Of a DNA stretch of 64,000 nt, positions 16,492 to 23,726 are shown piece by piece. The position numbers were made by a program, and so were the translations under genes. The notes under the pieces are model-generated. The model did no database searches, was not told the origin of the DNA, and worked only from the letters and a program-made list of their open reading frames with translations. Origin of the DNA: Rhodospirillaceae bacterium (lineage in GTDB: Bacteria; Pseudomonadota; Alphaproteobacteria; Dongiales; Dongiaceae); assembly GCA_016712715.1 (NCBI GenBank), contig JADJQM010000003.1, positions 868,001-932,000 on the forward strand, in the 5' to 3' direction. Every line of letters begins with the position of its first letter. The first letter of the stretch is position 1.

Positions 16492-16647
16492 TCAAACGTA
16501 GGTGGCGACCAGGGAAACCAGGAACAGCACGATGAAGATCAGGAACAGGATCTTGGCAATGCCCGTGGCCGCCTGCGAAATGCCGCCGAAGCCGAACACA
16601 CCGGCGATGATGGCGACGACAAGAAAGATGACTGCCCAATAGAGCAT
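16492..16647 (-). CDS. DUF1328 domain-containing small membrane protein
   Basis: A 51-residue protein made of two membrane helices (LYWAVIFLVVAIIAGVFGFG and ILFLIFIVLFLVSLVATYV) joined by GISQAATGIAK, the full DUF1328 (YtjA-like) signature. These proteins recur in alpha- and gammaproteobacterial stress regulons, with unknown function. ATG 16647 has AAGGAAAT 8 bases upstream. It is the first gene after the EcfG-type promoter at 16974-16998, behind an unusually long leader of about 320 bases. Confidence 0.85.
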   Translation of the reverse strand: MLYWAVIFLVVAIIAGVFGFGGISQAATGIAKILFLIFIVLFLVSLVATYV

Positions 16648-16973
16648 GCTCGATTTCCTTCTGACGTGAATGTCCTGCGAGGCGCGCAACAGGCGCTGCC
16701 CGCCGTTCTTGTGATCGATGATCTTTGGTGTCGATCGAGTTGAAAGTGGCCCCGTGCGCCACATTGTCACCGCCGCACGAAAGGGAGCGCGCGGCGCTGA
16801 CAGGGCGACAGCACGGGGCCGTCTTGGGTGGGCGCAGGACCAGAGCTGTGATCGCCGGGGTCGAGCGCTGGCTCATTGGATCTGATGAGCCGGCATACGA
16901 TGGCTAGTTGGGGGATTAGCCATCGTGGCGATCGCGGGGGGCTGCTCCAGTCATACGGCAACCACGTTTGAGA

Positions 16974-16998
16974 AACGCCCCTCCCCCGGAATGGTTCC
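16974..16998 (-). promoter_or_regulatory. EcfG-type promoter for the DUF1328-DUF883-holin transcript
   Basis: Reading leftward: GGAAC (16998-16994), a 16-base spacer, CGTT (16977-16974), an exact consensus match. Its -35 element lies inside the arm of the upstream gene's terminator hairpin. Confidence 0.75.
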
Positions 16999-17002
16999 GG
17001 GG
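16984..17002 (-). terminator. Hairpin after the hydrophilic stress gene
   Basis: CCCCGGAA (16984-16991) pairs with TTCCGGGG (16995-17002) around a 3-base loop, 14 bp past the stop of the gene at 17016-17399. The downstream side is GC-rich before CGTTTCTC, so termination may be partial. Confidence 0.45.
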
Positions 17003-17015
17003 AAATGTTCCAGGA

Positions 17016-17399
17016 TTAGTGCCGTGCCGGTTTGCGGCCGATTTCTTCGGCCCGCTCCAACTCGGCGCCTTCCGGGCTGTCAATCGCCCGCTTGGCTTCA
17101 TCGGCCTTGCGCTCGGTGCGGCCTGGATTCTGGGCAGATTGCTGGGCGGCTTCGTTGTAGTGGCGGGCGGCTGTCTTGTTGCCCTCGCCCTCGTTGACCC
17201 CCGCGTTAGCCTGAGGCTGGCCGCCCTGTTGACGCCGCTTGTCACCGCTGCCCTGCTGCTGACCCGGCAGGTTGACCGGATCGGAAATGGAATGCCCCTG
17301 CTCGTGATTGTCGCCGGGTACCTCCGTCGGTGTTTTGCCGGGATTTGTGTCTGGATTTGAGCCTGGATTTGTTTCCGGGGTTGGGTTGTTATTGGTCAT
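17016..17399 (-). CDS. Hydrophilic low-complexity protein of the stress island
   Basis: A 127-residue, strongly polar protein with no hydrophobic segment. The first 45 residues are Asn/Pro/Thr-rich with repeats of the form TNPGSNPDTNPGK, the middle is Gln/Gly-rich (GQQQGSGDKRRQQGGQ), and the end is charged and helical (RTERKADEAKRAI). This looks like an intrinsically disordered, hydrophilin-like protectant, although no family was recognised. AAGGTATT precedes the ATG. It lies 38 bp after the secreted CsbD gene and probably shares its EcfG-driven transcript. The opposite strand is also open, but that frame is only the complement of this composition. Confidence 0.65.
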   Translation of the reverse strand: MTNNNPTPETNPGSNPDTNPGKTPTEVPGDNHEQGHSISDPVNLPGQQQGSGDKRRQQGGQPQANAGVNEGEGNKTAARHYNEAAQQSAQNPGRTERKADEAKRAIDSPEGAELERAEEIGRKPARH

Positions 17400-17437
17400 C
17401 TTGCAATACCTTCTTGGGGGTTAAGTGAGAGGATGGA

Positions 17438-17749
17438 TCAGGGACCGACGACGCGGTTTTCCCAATCGGTCACTTCCTTGTTGGCCTGCTCGACACTGAT
17501 GCCGTAGAGCGCCTGGATGCGCCCGACGAGCTGCTCGCGCTGGCCTTGGATCTGCGTCAAGTCATCATCGGTGAGCTTGCCCCATTGTTCCTTGACCTTG
17601 CCCTTGAACTCGACCCAATTGCCTTCGACCTTGTTCCAGGTCGAACCTGCCTCGGTGGTGATGGTAGGGACCTCATTTTCGGCCAGCGCCATCGGCGCCG
17701 CCGTCAGCAGAAAGGCGAGCGAACTCGCCACCGCAAAACACTTGCGCAT
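17438..17749 (-). CDS. Secreted CsbD family protein
   Basis: A 103-residue protein with a signal peptide (MRKCFAVASSLAFLLTAAP then ALA-E, cleavage near residue 23) followed by a CsbD-like domain: WNKVEGNWVEFKGKVKEQ, GKLTDDDLTQIQGQREQL, RIQALYGISVEQANKEV. CsbD proteins are small helical stress proteins controlled by general stress sigma factors. An exported version is less common than the cytoplasmic form encoded next door. The two share WGKLTDDDL and KGKVKEQ and probably arose by duplication. ATG 17749 has AAGGAGAT 7 bases upstream. It lies 40 bp after its paralogue, in the same transcript. Confidence 0.85.
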   Translation of the reverse strand: MRKCFAVASSLAFLLTAAPMALAENEVPTITTEAGSTWNKVEGNWVEFKGKVKEQWGKLTDDDLTQIQGQREQLVGRIQALYGISVEQANKEVTDWENRVVGP

Positions 17750-17789
17750 GCTGTATCTCCTTGATTTTGACGTGGTGCGTTGATGGCGC

Positions 17790-17999
17790 TCAGTGACGCT
17801 TGTCGTAGCTGCTGACGAACGTCTCGATCTGCTTCTCGACCTCATCCTTGGCCATGCCATAGCGTTCTTGCAGCTTGCCGGCGAGTTGATCCCGCTTGCC
17901 GCTGATCGTGGCGAGGTCGTCGTCGGTGAGCTTGCCCCACTGCTCCTTGACCTTGCCTTTGGCCTGGTTCCAATTGCCTTCGACGATGTCCCAGTTCAT
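17790..17999 (-). CDS. CsbD family stress protein, cytoplasmic
   Basis: A 69-residue protein with the full CsbD pattern: MNWDIVEGNWNQAKGKVKEQ, WGKLTDDDLATISGKRDQLAG, LQERYGMAKDEVEKQIETF. It has no signal peptide. ATG 17999 was preferred to one 14 codons upstream because the family starts here and GAGG lies 9 bases before it. The EcfG-type promoter at 18052-18076 lies immediately upstream, making it the first gene of the stress transcript that continues into the secreted CsbD gene and the hydrophilic protein. The molecular role of CsbD is unknown. Confidence 0.88.
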   Translation of the reverse strand: MNWDIVEGNWNQAKGKVKEQWGKLTDDDLATISGKRDQLAGKLQERYGMAKDEVEKQIETFVSSYDKRH

Positions 18000-18051
18000 G
18001 GCTGCTGCCTCATATCTCTCTTGATCGATCAGTTCGATCACTGAAGAGACA

Positions 18052-18076
18052 AACGGAAACCCGCGCCGATGGTTCC
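18052..18076 (-). promoter_or_regulatory. EcfG-type promoter for the csbD transcript
   Basis: Reading leftward: GGAAC (18076-18072), a 16-base spacer, CGTT (18055-18052), an exact match to the EcfG consensus. The start of transcription would be near 18044, about 45 bases before the first CsbD gene. The element overlaps the terminator hairpin at 18058-18086. Confidence 0.8.
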
Positions 18077-18086
18077 GGCGCGGGTT
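18058..18086 (-). terminator. Terminator of the molybdenum hydroxylase operon
   Basis: AACCCGCGCC (18058-18067) pairs perfectly with GGCGCGGGTT (18077-18086) around a 9-base loop, 35 bp past the MoaD-like gene. On the reverse strand the stem is followed by TCCGTTTGTC. The loop and left arm contain the -35 box and spacer of the EcfG promoter. Confidence 0.65.
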
Positions 18087-18121
18087 GGCAATGTCCGTGA
18101 ATGTCGTGCGTTTTCGGAGGC

Positions 18122-18367
18122 TTAGCCGCCCTGCATGCGCGGCAGCAGGAAAACCTCGCTGTCGGCTTTCAGCGGTTCCAGCCAGCCTTCGCGGTAGATG
18201 AGCCCGTCGATCGAGACGGAGACACCCCGCTTGATCTGGTTTTGCAGGCCCGGATAGGTTTCACCCAGCCGGGCCAGCAATTCCTGAACGTTCCTCGCCT
18301 CAATCTCGACTGTGGTCTTGCCGCCGGTATGCGGCTTCAATGAACCCCAGACGATGACCTTGGCCAT
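18122..18367 (-). CDS. MoaD/ThiS-like ubiquitin-fold sulfur carrier
   Basis: An 81-residue protein with a beta-grasp pattern (KVIVWGSLKPHTGG, TTVEIEARNVQELLARL, GVSVSIDGLIY, EVFLLPRMQGG) ending in the exposed Gly-Gly that such carriers need for adenylation and thiocarboxylation. It is the last gene of the molybdenum hydroxylase operon, 9 bp after the large subunit, with GAGGGAA before its ATG. In that setting it probably supplies sulfur for cofactor maturation of this particular enzyme or acts as a dedicated modifier. A terminator follows directly. Confidence 0.82.
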   Translation of the reverse strand: MAKVIVWGSLKPHTGGKTTVEIEARNVQELLARLGETYPGLQNQIKRGVSVSIDGLIYREGWLEPLKADSEVFLLPRMQGG

Positions 18368-18376
18368 GCGCTTCCC

Positions 18377-20666
18377 TCAGGCTGCCTTCTTCGCACCGCT
18401 GGCCTTCGCGTCCTCGATACCTTTGAGAATGCGCGGCGGCGACATCGGCAGCTGCGTGAAGCGGACACCGGTCGCGGCGGCAACCGCGTTGGCGATGGCG
18501 GCCAAGGGCGGCACGATCGAGGTTTCGCCGACGCCGCGGACACCGTAGGGGTGCCCCGGATTCGGGATCTCAAGGATCATCGTGTCGATCATCGGAAGAT
18601 CGGAGCAGACCGGAATGCGGTAGTCGAGGAAGCCGGCATTCTGCAAGCGCCCGTCTTTGCCGTAGATATACTCCTCGTTCAGCGCCCAGCCGATGCCCTG
18701 GACGGCGCCACCCTGGAACTGGCCTTCGACATAGGCGGGATGCACCGCCTTGCCAGCATCCTGGATGACCGTGTAGCGCACGATCTTCGAGGCACCGGTT
18801 TCCTTGTCGATCTCGATATCGCAGATATGTGTGGCGAAGCTGACGCCCGCACCATCGGCCGAAAATTCGTGATGGCCGGCGACCGGACCGCCGGTCCCCG
18901 GTGAAGCCGCGGCGATTTCCTTCAGGGAGAGCGGTGCGAAGTTGCCGGCATTGGCGCCGGCGGGCTTGGCATAGCCCTTTTCCCAGGTAACCGCGTCCTC
19001 GGGGATGCCCCAGGTCGCGGCGGCACGGGCACAGAGCTTCTTGATGGCATCGCGGGCCGCCAGGATGCAGGCCATGCCGGTCGCGAACGTCGTACGGCTG
19101 CCGTCAGTGACGTCGTTATGGCCCAAAGAGCTGGTATCGGCGATGATCGCCCGCACCTGGTCGTAGCCAATGCCGAGTTCCTCCGCCACCATCATGCACA
19201 TCGAGGCGCGGCTGCCGCCGATATCCGGCGAGCCCACCGACACCGTGATGGTGCCGTCGATGGGAATGTTGAGGCTGACGCAGGACTGACCGCCGAAATT
19301 GAACCAGAAGCCGGCCGCCATGCCGCGGCCCTGATTGGGACCAAGCGGCGCCTTGAAATGCGGATGGTTCTTGGCGGCTTCGAGCGTGGCACCGAGGCCG
19401 ATCGGCCCATAAACAGGACCGTAGGAAGACCTGGTGCCTTCGCGCGCCGCATTCTTGATGCGGAAATCGATGGGCGCCATGCCGAGCTTATGGGCCAGTT
19501 CCTCAATGACGCTCTCGACCGCGAAATTCGCCATCGGCGCACCGGGCGCACGATAGGAAATCGTCTTCGGCCGGTTGCACAGCACATCAAAGCCGATGGC
19601 CCGGACGTTGTCGAGATGGAACTGCGCGAAGGCGCTCATGGCGCCGAACTCCGCCGGTGAGCAACCCGCGAACGGGCCACCCTGATAGCGGAAGGTGCCG
19701 TCGGCCGCGGTGATGAGACCGTCCTTGGTGACACCGATCTTGATGTCGATCGAGGTGCTGGAGGTGGGGCCGGTCGCCTTGAACACTTCGTCGCGGGTCA
19801 TCACGACCTTCACCGGGCGGTTCGCCTTGCGCGAGAGCGCCAAGGCCACCGGTTCGATGAAGACCGTCGTCTTGCCGCCGAAGCCGCCGCCGATTTCCGA
19901 CTGCGTGACGCGCAGGCGCGAGATGTCGATGCCCAGGATACGGGCGCAGACGTCACGCACCATGTAATGGCCCTGGGTGCAGCACCACAGTTCCGCACTG
20001 CCGTCCGGCGACATGCTGGCCAAGGCAGCATGGGGTTCGATATAGCCTTGATGCGTCGCTTCGGTCTTAAAGCGGCGCTCGACGATAATGTCGGCTTGTT
20101 TGAAGCCGGCGTCGACATCGCCATGGCCGAATTCAAAGCGGCGGGCGACGTTGGATGCTCTCTTCGGCTTCGGATCGACGCCGTCGGTGAACATTTTGCT
20201 GTTGATCAACGGGGCGTTGGGCTTCATCGCCTCGTCGACGTCGGTCACATGGGGCAGAATTTCGTAATCGATCTTGATCATCTTCAAGGCCTGACGCGCG
20301 ATGGCGGGCGTCGTTGCGGCAACGGCCGCGACGGCATGGCCCTCATAGAGCGCCTTTTCGCGCGCCATGATGTTGTACATCGTGTCGTAGAGACCTGAAT
20401 CACCGTTGGTATGATCCGGGAAAATCCTCCCGCGTGATCACGGCTTTCACGCCGGCAAGCTTCTCGGCCTTGCTGGTATCGATGCTCTTGATCTTCGCGT
20501 GGGCGTGTGGCGAGCGCAGGATGCGACCGACCAGCTGGCCCGGTGCCGTGGCGTCGGCGCCGAACTTGGCACGACCGGTTACCTTGTCAATGCCGTCCGG
20601 GCGCAGCGGGCGGGTGCCGACGACGTTGAATTTGCGCTTTGAATCGGGTGCGTTGTCGAGCGGCAT
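18377..20666 (-). pseudogene. Xanthine dehydrogenase-family molybdopterin subunit, frameshifted
   Basis: The coding sequence is split into an N-terminal part (20666 to 20400, 88 codons, FNVVGTRPLRPDGIDKVTG, RILRSPHAHAKI) and the main part, whose in-frame sequence resumes near 20415 and ends at 18377. At 20416-20424 one extra base in the CCGGGAAAA run shifts the frame. Removing one restores TREDFPDHTNGDSGLYDTMY across the join. The main part has the Mo-subunit landmarks SEIGGGFGGKT, YRAPGAPMANFAVES, SVGSPDIGGSR and GVRGVGETSIVPP. Together they give about 762 residues, near the usual length. The active-site loop lacks the CSFR of form I CO dehydrogenase, so the substrate is open. This may be true inactivation or a base error. 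Confidence 0.8.
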
Positions 20667-20668
20667 GA

Positions 20669-21163
20669 TCAGGCCCCCTTACGGCTATTGGATTTACGCA
20701 TGTCCTTGGCGGCATCCTGCACGGCGCGCACGATCTTGTCGTAACCGGTGCAGCGGCACAGATTGCCAGCAAGGCCGAAGCGGATTTCGGTTTCGGTGGG
20801 ATCCGGGTTCTTGTCGAGGAGCGACTTCGCCGCGATCAGAAAGCCCGGCGTGCAGACGCCACATTGGAGGGCGGCATGCTCGATGAACTTCTTCTGCAGC
20901 GGGTGCAGTTCCTCGCCATGGGCCATGCCTTCGATGGTGCCGATGTTGTGGCCTTCGGCCTCGGCACCCAGAACCAGGCAGGAGCAGGTGAGACGGCCAT
21001 CGACGGTCACCGAACAGGCGCCGCAATCGCCGGTGCTGCAACCTTCCTTGGCGCCGGTGAGGCCCAGGCGGTTTCTGAGCACATCGAGCAAGGTCTCGTC
21101 GGGCTCGCACATGAACTCGACGGGATCGCCATTGATCTTGGTGTTGACTTTAATGCCAGACAT
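20669..21163 (-). CDS. (2Fe-2S)-binding small subunit of molybdenum hydroxylase
   Basis: A 164-residue iron-sulfur subunit. The N-terminal plant-type ferredoxin domain carries GCSTGDCGACSVTVDG with the fourth Cys in RLTCSCL, and the C-terminal helical domain carries CGVCTPGFLIAAKSLL and NLCRCTGYDKIV. Both clusters are therefore intact. It passes electrons from the Mo site to the FAD subunit in CO dehydrogenase/xanthine dehydrogenase-type enzymes. It lies between the FAD gene (adjacent, no gap) and the Mo subunit (3 bp gap), the usual medium-small-large order. Confidence 0.93.
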   Translation of the reverse strand: MSGIKVNTKINGDPVEFMCEPDETLLDVLRNRLGLTGAKEGCSTGDCGACSVTVDGRLTCSCLVLGAEAEGHNIGTIEGMAHGEELHPLQKKFIEHAALQCGVCTPGFLIAAKSLLDKNPDPTETEIRFGLAGNLCRCTGYDKIVRAVQDAAKDMRKSNSRKGA

Positions 21164-22024
21164 TTACTTGCCTCCAGCGCGCTTGCGCGCGATCACTGCG
21201 GCGCGGCGTGCCAGTACGCCAGCAACCTTGATGCGGAAATCGCGCGTGCCGCGCTTGTCGTCGATCGGGCTGCAGGCAGCCGAGCAGGCCGCGGCCATCG
21301 CGTCCAGTGCCGCCTTGTCCATCTTGGTGCCGATCAGCGCCTTGGCGGCGGCCGGAACCAGACGCACGGTCGGCGCCACGGCACCCAGCGCCACGCGCGC
21401 CTTGGTGACGACACCCTTGCCGTCCAGCGTCAGGCTGACGCCCACGCCGACGACCGCAATGTCCATTTCCGTGCGCGGAATGAACCGCAGATAGGCATCG
21501 CCCGATTTCGGCGGGCGCTTGGGCAACACGATGCTCTCGATGATTTCGCCCTTCTTGAGCGAGGTCTTGCCGGGGCCGACCGGAATTTCCTCGACGGCCA
21601 CGGTGCGCTTGCCCTTGGGACCGACGATGACGGCCTTCGCAGCTGCAGCAACCAGCGCCGGGACGCTGTCGGCGGCCGGCGAGGCGTTGCACAGATTTCC
21701 CGACATGGTGCAGCGGCCCTGCACCTGCTTGGATCCGATGAGATTGGCGGCTTCCACCACCCCAGGCCATGCCTTCTTCAAGGCGGCATGTTCGCCGAGC
21801 TCGGCACCCGAAACCGCAGCGCCGATCTTGAAGCCGGTCGCGGTCTTCTGGATCGCCTTGCTGCCGTTGATACCTTTGATGTCGACGATCAAGTCGGGTT
21901 CGATGAACCCGGTGCGGAGGCGGACCAGCAGGTCGGTGCCACCAGCGAGGATAAAGGCCTGGCCTTTTTCCTTGGCCAGCATTTGCGCCGCTGCCTTGAG
22001 GGTTGTCGGACGCTCGTATCTCAT
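21164..22024 (-). CDS. FAD-binding medium subunit of molybdenum hydroxylase
   Basis: A 286-residue subunit of the CoxM/XdhB type. FAD contacts are seen in AFILAGGTDLLVRLR (about residues 24-38) and the second pyrophosphate motif TMSGNLCNASPAADS (about 100-115). The C-terminal CO_deh_flav_C domain begins near KSGDAYLRFIPRTEMD. ATG 22024 was chosen because it begins MRYERPTTLKAA, as in the family, with AGGAA upstream. It is the first gene of the leftward operon FAD, 2Fe-2S, Mo, MoaD-like, and is divergent from gluconokinase. Confidence 0.9.
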   Translation of the reverse strand: MRYERPTTLKAAAQMLAKEKGQAFILAGGTDLLVRLRTGFIEPDLIVDIKGINGSKAIQKTATGFKIGAAVSGAELGEHAALKKAWPGVVEAANLIGSKQVQGRCTMSGNLCNASPAADSVPALVAAAAKAVIVGPKGKRTVAVEEIPVGPGKTSLKKGEIIESIVLPKRPPKSGDAYLRFIPRTEMDIAVVGVGVSLTLDGKGVVTKARVALGAVAPTVRLVPAAAKALIGTKMDKAALDAMAAACSAACSPIDDKRGTRDFRIKVAGVLARRAAVIARKRAGGK

Positions 22025-22249
22025 TCCTGGCTTCCTTTGGCTTGAAGGGCTGCTCCGATCTACTCCGGCCGGACCCCTTTGCACAATACCCCTGCTGGTG
22101 GATAAGCGCCGATAATGCCCCTTGCCACCCCCCGGGCATGGCTCAGAAATCGGCTGTTTTCCGTACTAAGTTGCTGGTGCGGGCCTAACACTTTGGATAA
22201 TCTGAAAAATGCATCCCGGCAGCCAGGGGGACGCGCTTTTGGGACGGCA

Positions 22250-22747
22250 ATGAGCGGAATGATCGTTCTGGTGATGGGCGTCAGCGGCGCCGGCAAGAGC
22301 ACCATCGGCCGGGCACTTGCCGAAGCCCTCGATGCCGCGTTCCTGGAAGCCGATGCCTTTCACTCCCCCGCCAACATCGCCAAGATGAAAAGCGGGGTGC
22401 CCCTCACCGATGACGACCGCTGGCCCTGGCTGGAGGCGATCAGCGCGGCTCTTGACCGTTCGGTCATGAAGGGTGGCAAGGTCGTGCTGGCCTGCTCGGC
22501 TTTGAAACAAGCCTATCGCGACCGCTTGCTGAAGGATGGCGGGAGCCAGGGCTATACCGTTTTCCTGCGGGGGAATGTCGATCTGATTGCCGGTCGCCTC
22601 GCCGGCCGCAGCGGCCATTACATGCCGCCTGCCCTGCTACCCAGCCAATTGGCAACCCTGGAGCCGCCACTAGACGCGATCGTGGTCGATATCGCCGACG
22701 CACCGGAGGTCATTTTGCAGCAGATTCTGGCGAAGTTGCCGGTTTGA
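22250..22747 (+). CDS. gntK: Gluconokinase, GntK type
   Basis: A 165-residue P-loop kinase. The Walker A motif is MGVSGAGKSTIGRALA. It is followed by the gluconokinase landmarks FLEADAFHSPANIAKMKSG, PLTDDDRWPWL, VLACSALKQAYRDRL and GHYMPPALLPSQLATLEP. It phosphorylates D-gluconate to 6-phosphogluconate. ATG 22250 was preferred to upstream in-frame codons because the family starts here and GGGACGG lies just before it. It converges with the sugar ABC operon, which ends 20 bp away. Together with the SMP-30 lactonase-like gene, this points to use of gluconate or related sugar acids. Confidence 0.9.
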   Translation: MSGMIVLVMGVSGAGKSTIGRALAEALDAAFLEADAFHSPANIAKMKSGVPLTDDDRWPWLEAISAALDRSVMKGGKVVLACSALKQAYRDRLLKDGGSQGYTVFLRGNVDLIAGRLAGRSGHYMPPALLPSQLATLEPPLDAIVVDIADAPEVILQQILAKLPV

Positions 22748-22766
22748 CAGGCGATCAATACCCAAT

Positions 22767-23723
22767 CTAATTCGCCTTCTTCTGCCGGCCATATACCAGC
22801 AGCATGCCGATGATGACGGCGCCGTAGATGAGCTGGCGGCCAGCCTCGTCGATCTGCATCACCGAGAGGATCGATTGCAGCAGGGTGATGAGGATCACCC
22901 CGGCGATGGTGCCGATATAGGAGCCACGACCGCCCAGGATATTGGTACCGCCCAGCACCACTGCCGCCACCGCCGGCAGCAGATAGGGATCGCCCATGCT
23001 CTGATAGGCCTTGGTCGAATAACCGGCGAGCAGCACGCCGGCGAAGGCCGATAACCCACCCGAGGCCATGAAGGCCAGCATGATGACGCGCTGGGTCGGC
23101 AGGCCGGACAGATAGGCCGCGCGTTCCTTGTTGCCGATGGCATAGACCGTGCGGCCGAAGGTCGTACGGCCGAGCAGGAAGATGGTGGCCGCCCCCACCG
23201 CGATCCAGACGAAGAGGGCGTTGGGGATGTTGAGGATGCTGCGCCCGGTGGCCAGGAAATGCATCGTCTCGGTCGAATGGTCCTGGGGGGCGAACCCGCC
23301 GGTCCTGAGCACCATCAGCCCCTGCGCCACGGCATTCATGCCGAGCGTGAAGATCATCGAGGGGACGCGCAGATAGGCCACACCGAAGCCGCTGATGAGC
23401 CCCATGATCATGCCGCAGGTGATGCCGAAGGGAATGGCCAGCGTTTCGCCCAAGGGACCCCAACCGGCAGCAGCGGTCGACATCATGCCGCCCACCGTCA
23501 CCACCCATGGCACCGAGAGATCGATCTGACCCAACAACACGACCAGCATCATGCCGGTGGCGATGAGCCCCAGGAAGGACGCCACCTGCAACTGCTGCAG
23601 CAGATATTCCGGCGAGAGGAAGCTCGACGAATAGAGGCTGCCGACCAGCAGCAGCAGGATGATGCAGCCAAAGGCGGCGAGGACCGGCTTGTCGAGGCGG
23701 GCGAGAAAAGCGGGCATGGTCAT
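22767..23723 (-). CDS. Sugar ABC transporter permease (RbsC family), second permease
   Basis: A 318-residue inner-membrane protein with 8-10 predicted helices (LAAFGCIILLLLVGSLY, GLIATGMMLVVLLGQIDLS, TLGMNAVAQGLMVL, LLPAVAAVVLGGTNILGGRG). The GQIDLS and VLGGTNILGG motifs are typical of BPD_transp_2 permeases for ribose-type sugars. It is the last gene of the operon, 3 bp after the first permease. With two different permeases after a double ATPase, the order matches the ytfQRT-yjfF-type systems, but the substrate is not known. Confidence 0.9.
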   Translation of the reverse strand: MTMPAFLARLDKPVLAAFGCIILLLLVGSLYSSSFLSPEYLLQQLQVASFLGLIATGMMLVVLLGQIDLSVPWVVTVGGMMSTAAAGWGPLGETLAIPFGITCGMIMGLISGFGVAYLRVPSMIFTLGMNAVAQGLMVLRTGGFAPQDHSTETMHFLATGRSILNIPNALFVWIAVGAATIFLLGRTTFGRTVYAIGNKERAAYLSGLPTQRVIMLAFMASGGLSAFAGVLLAGYSTKAYQSMGDPYLLPAVAAVVLGGTNILGGRGSYIGTIAGVILITLLQSILSVMQIDEAGRQLIYGAVIIGMLLVYGRQKKAN

Positions 23724-23726
23724 GAC

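Larger units (their letters stand above)
16648..17015. other. Gene-free 368-bp stretch: long leader with EcfG promoter
   Basis: No convincing coding frame lies on either strand. The right end holds the EcfG promoter (16974-16998) and the terminator of the previous gene (16984-17002). The rest would be the 5' leader of the DUF1328 transcript. It is unusually long for this genome and could hold an RNA structure or a small RNA, but no known riboswitch was recognised. Confidence 0.5.

Noticed and set aside
16968..17360. A 130-codon + strand frame that looks like a membrane protein, opposite the hydrophilic stress gene
   Set aside because: Its hydrophobicity is the complement of the polar minus-strand gene, which has a good ribosome site and fits the stress transcript.
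20864..22045. A 393-codon + strand frame opposite the molybdenum hydroxylase small and FAD subunits
   Set aside because: Both minus-strand genes have intact cofactor motifs. The opposing frame has the His/Asp/Ala composition of a shadow frame.
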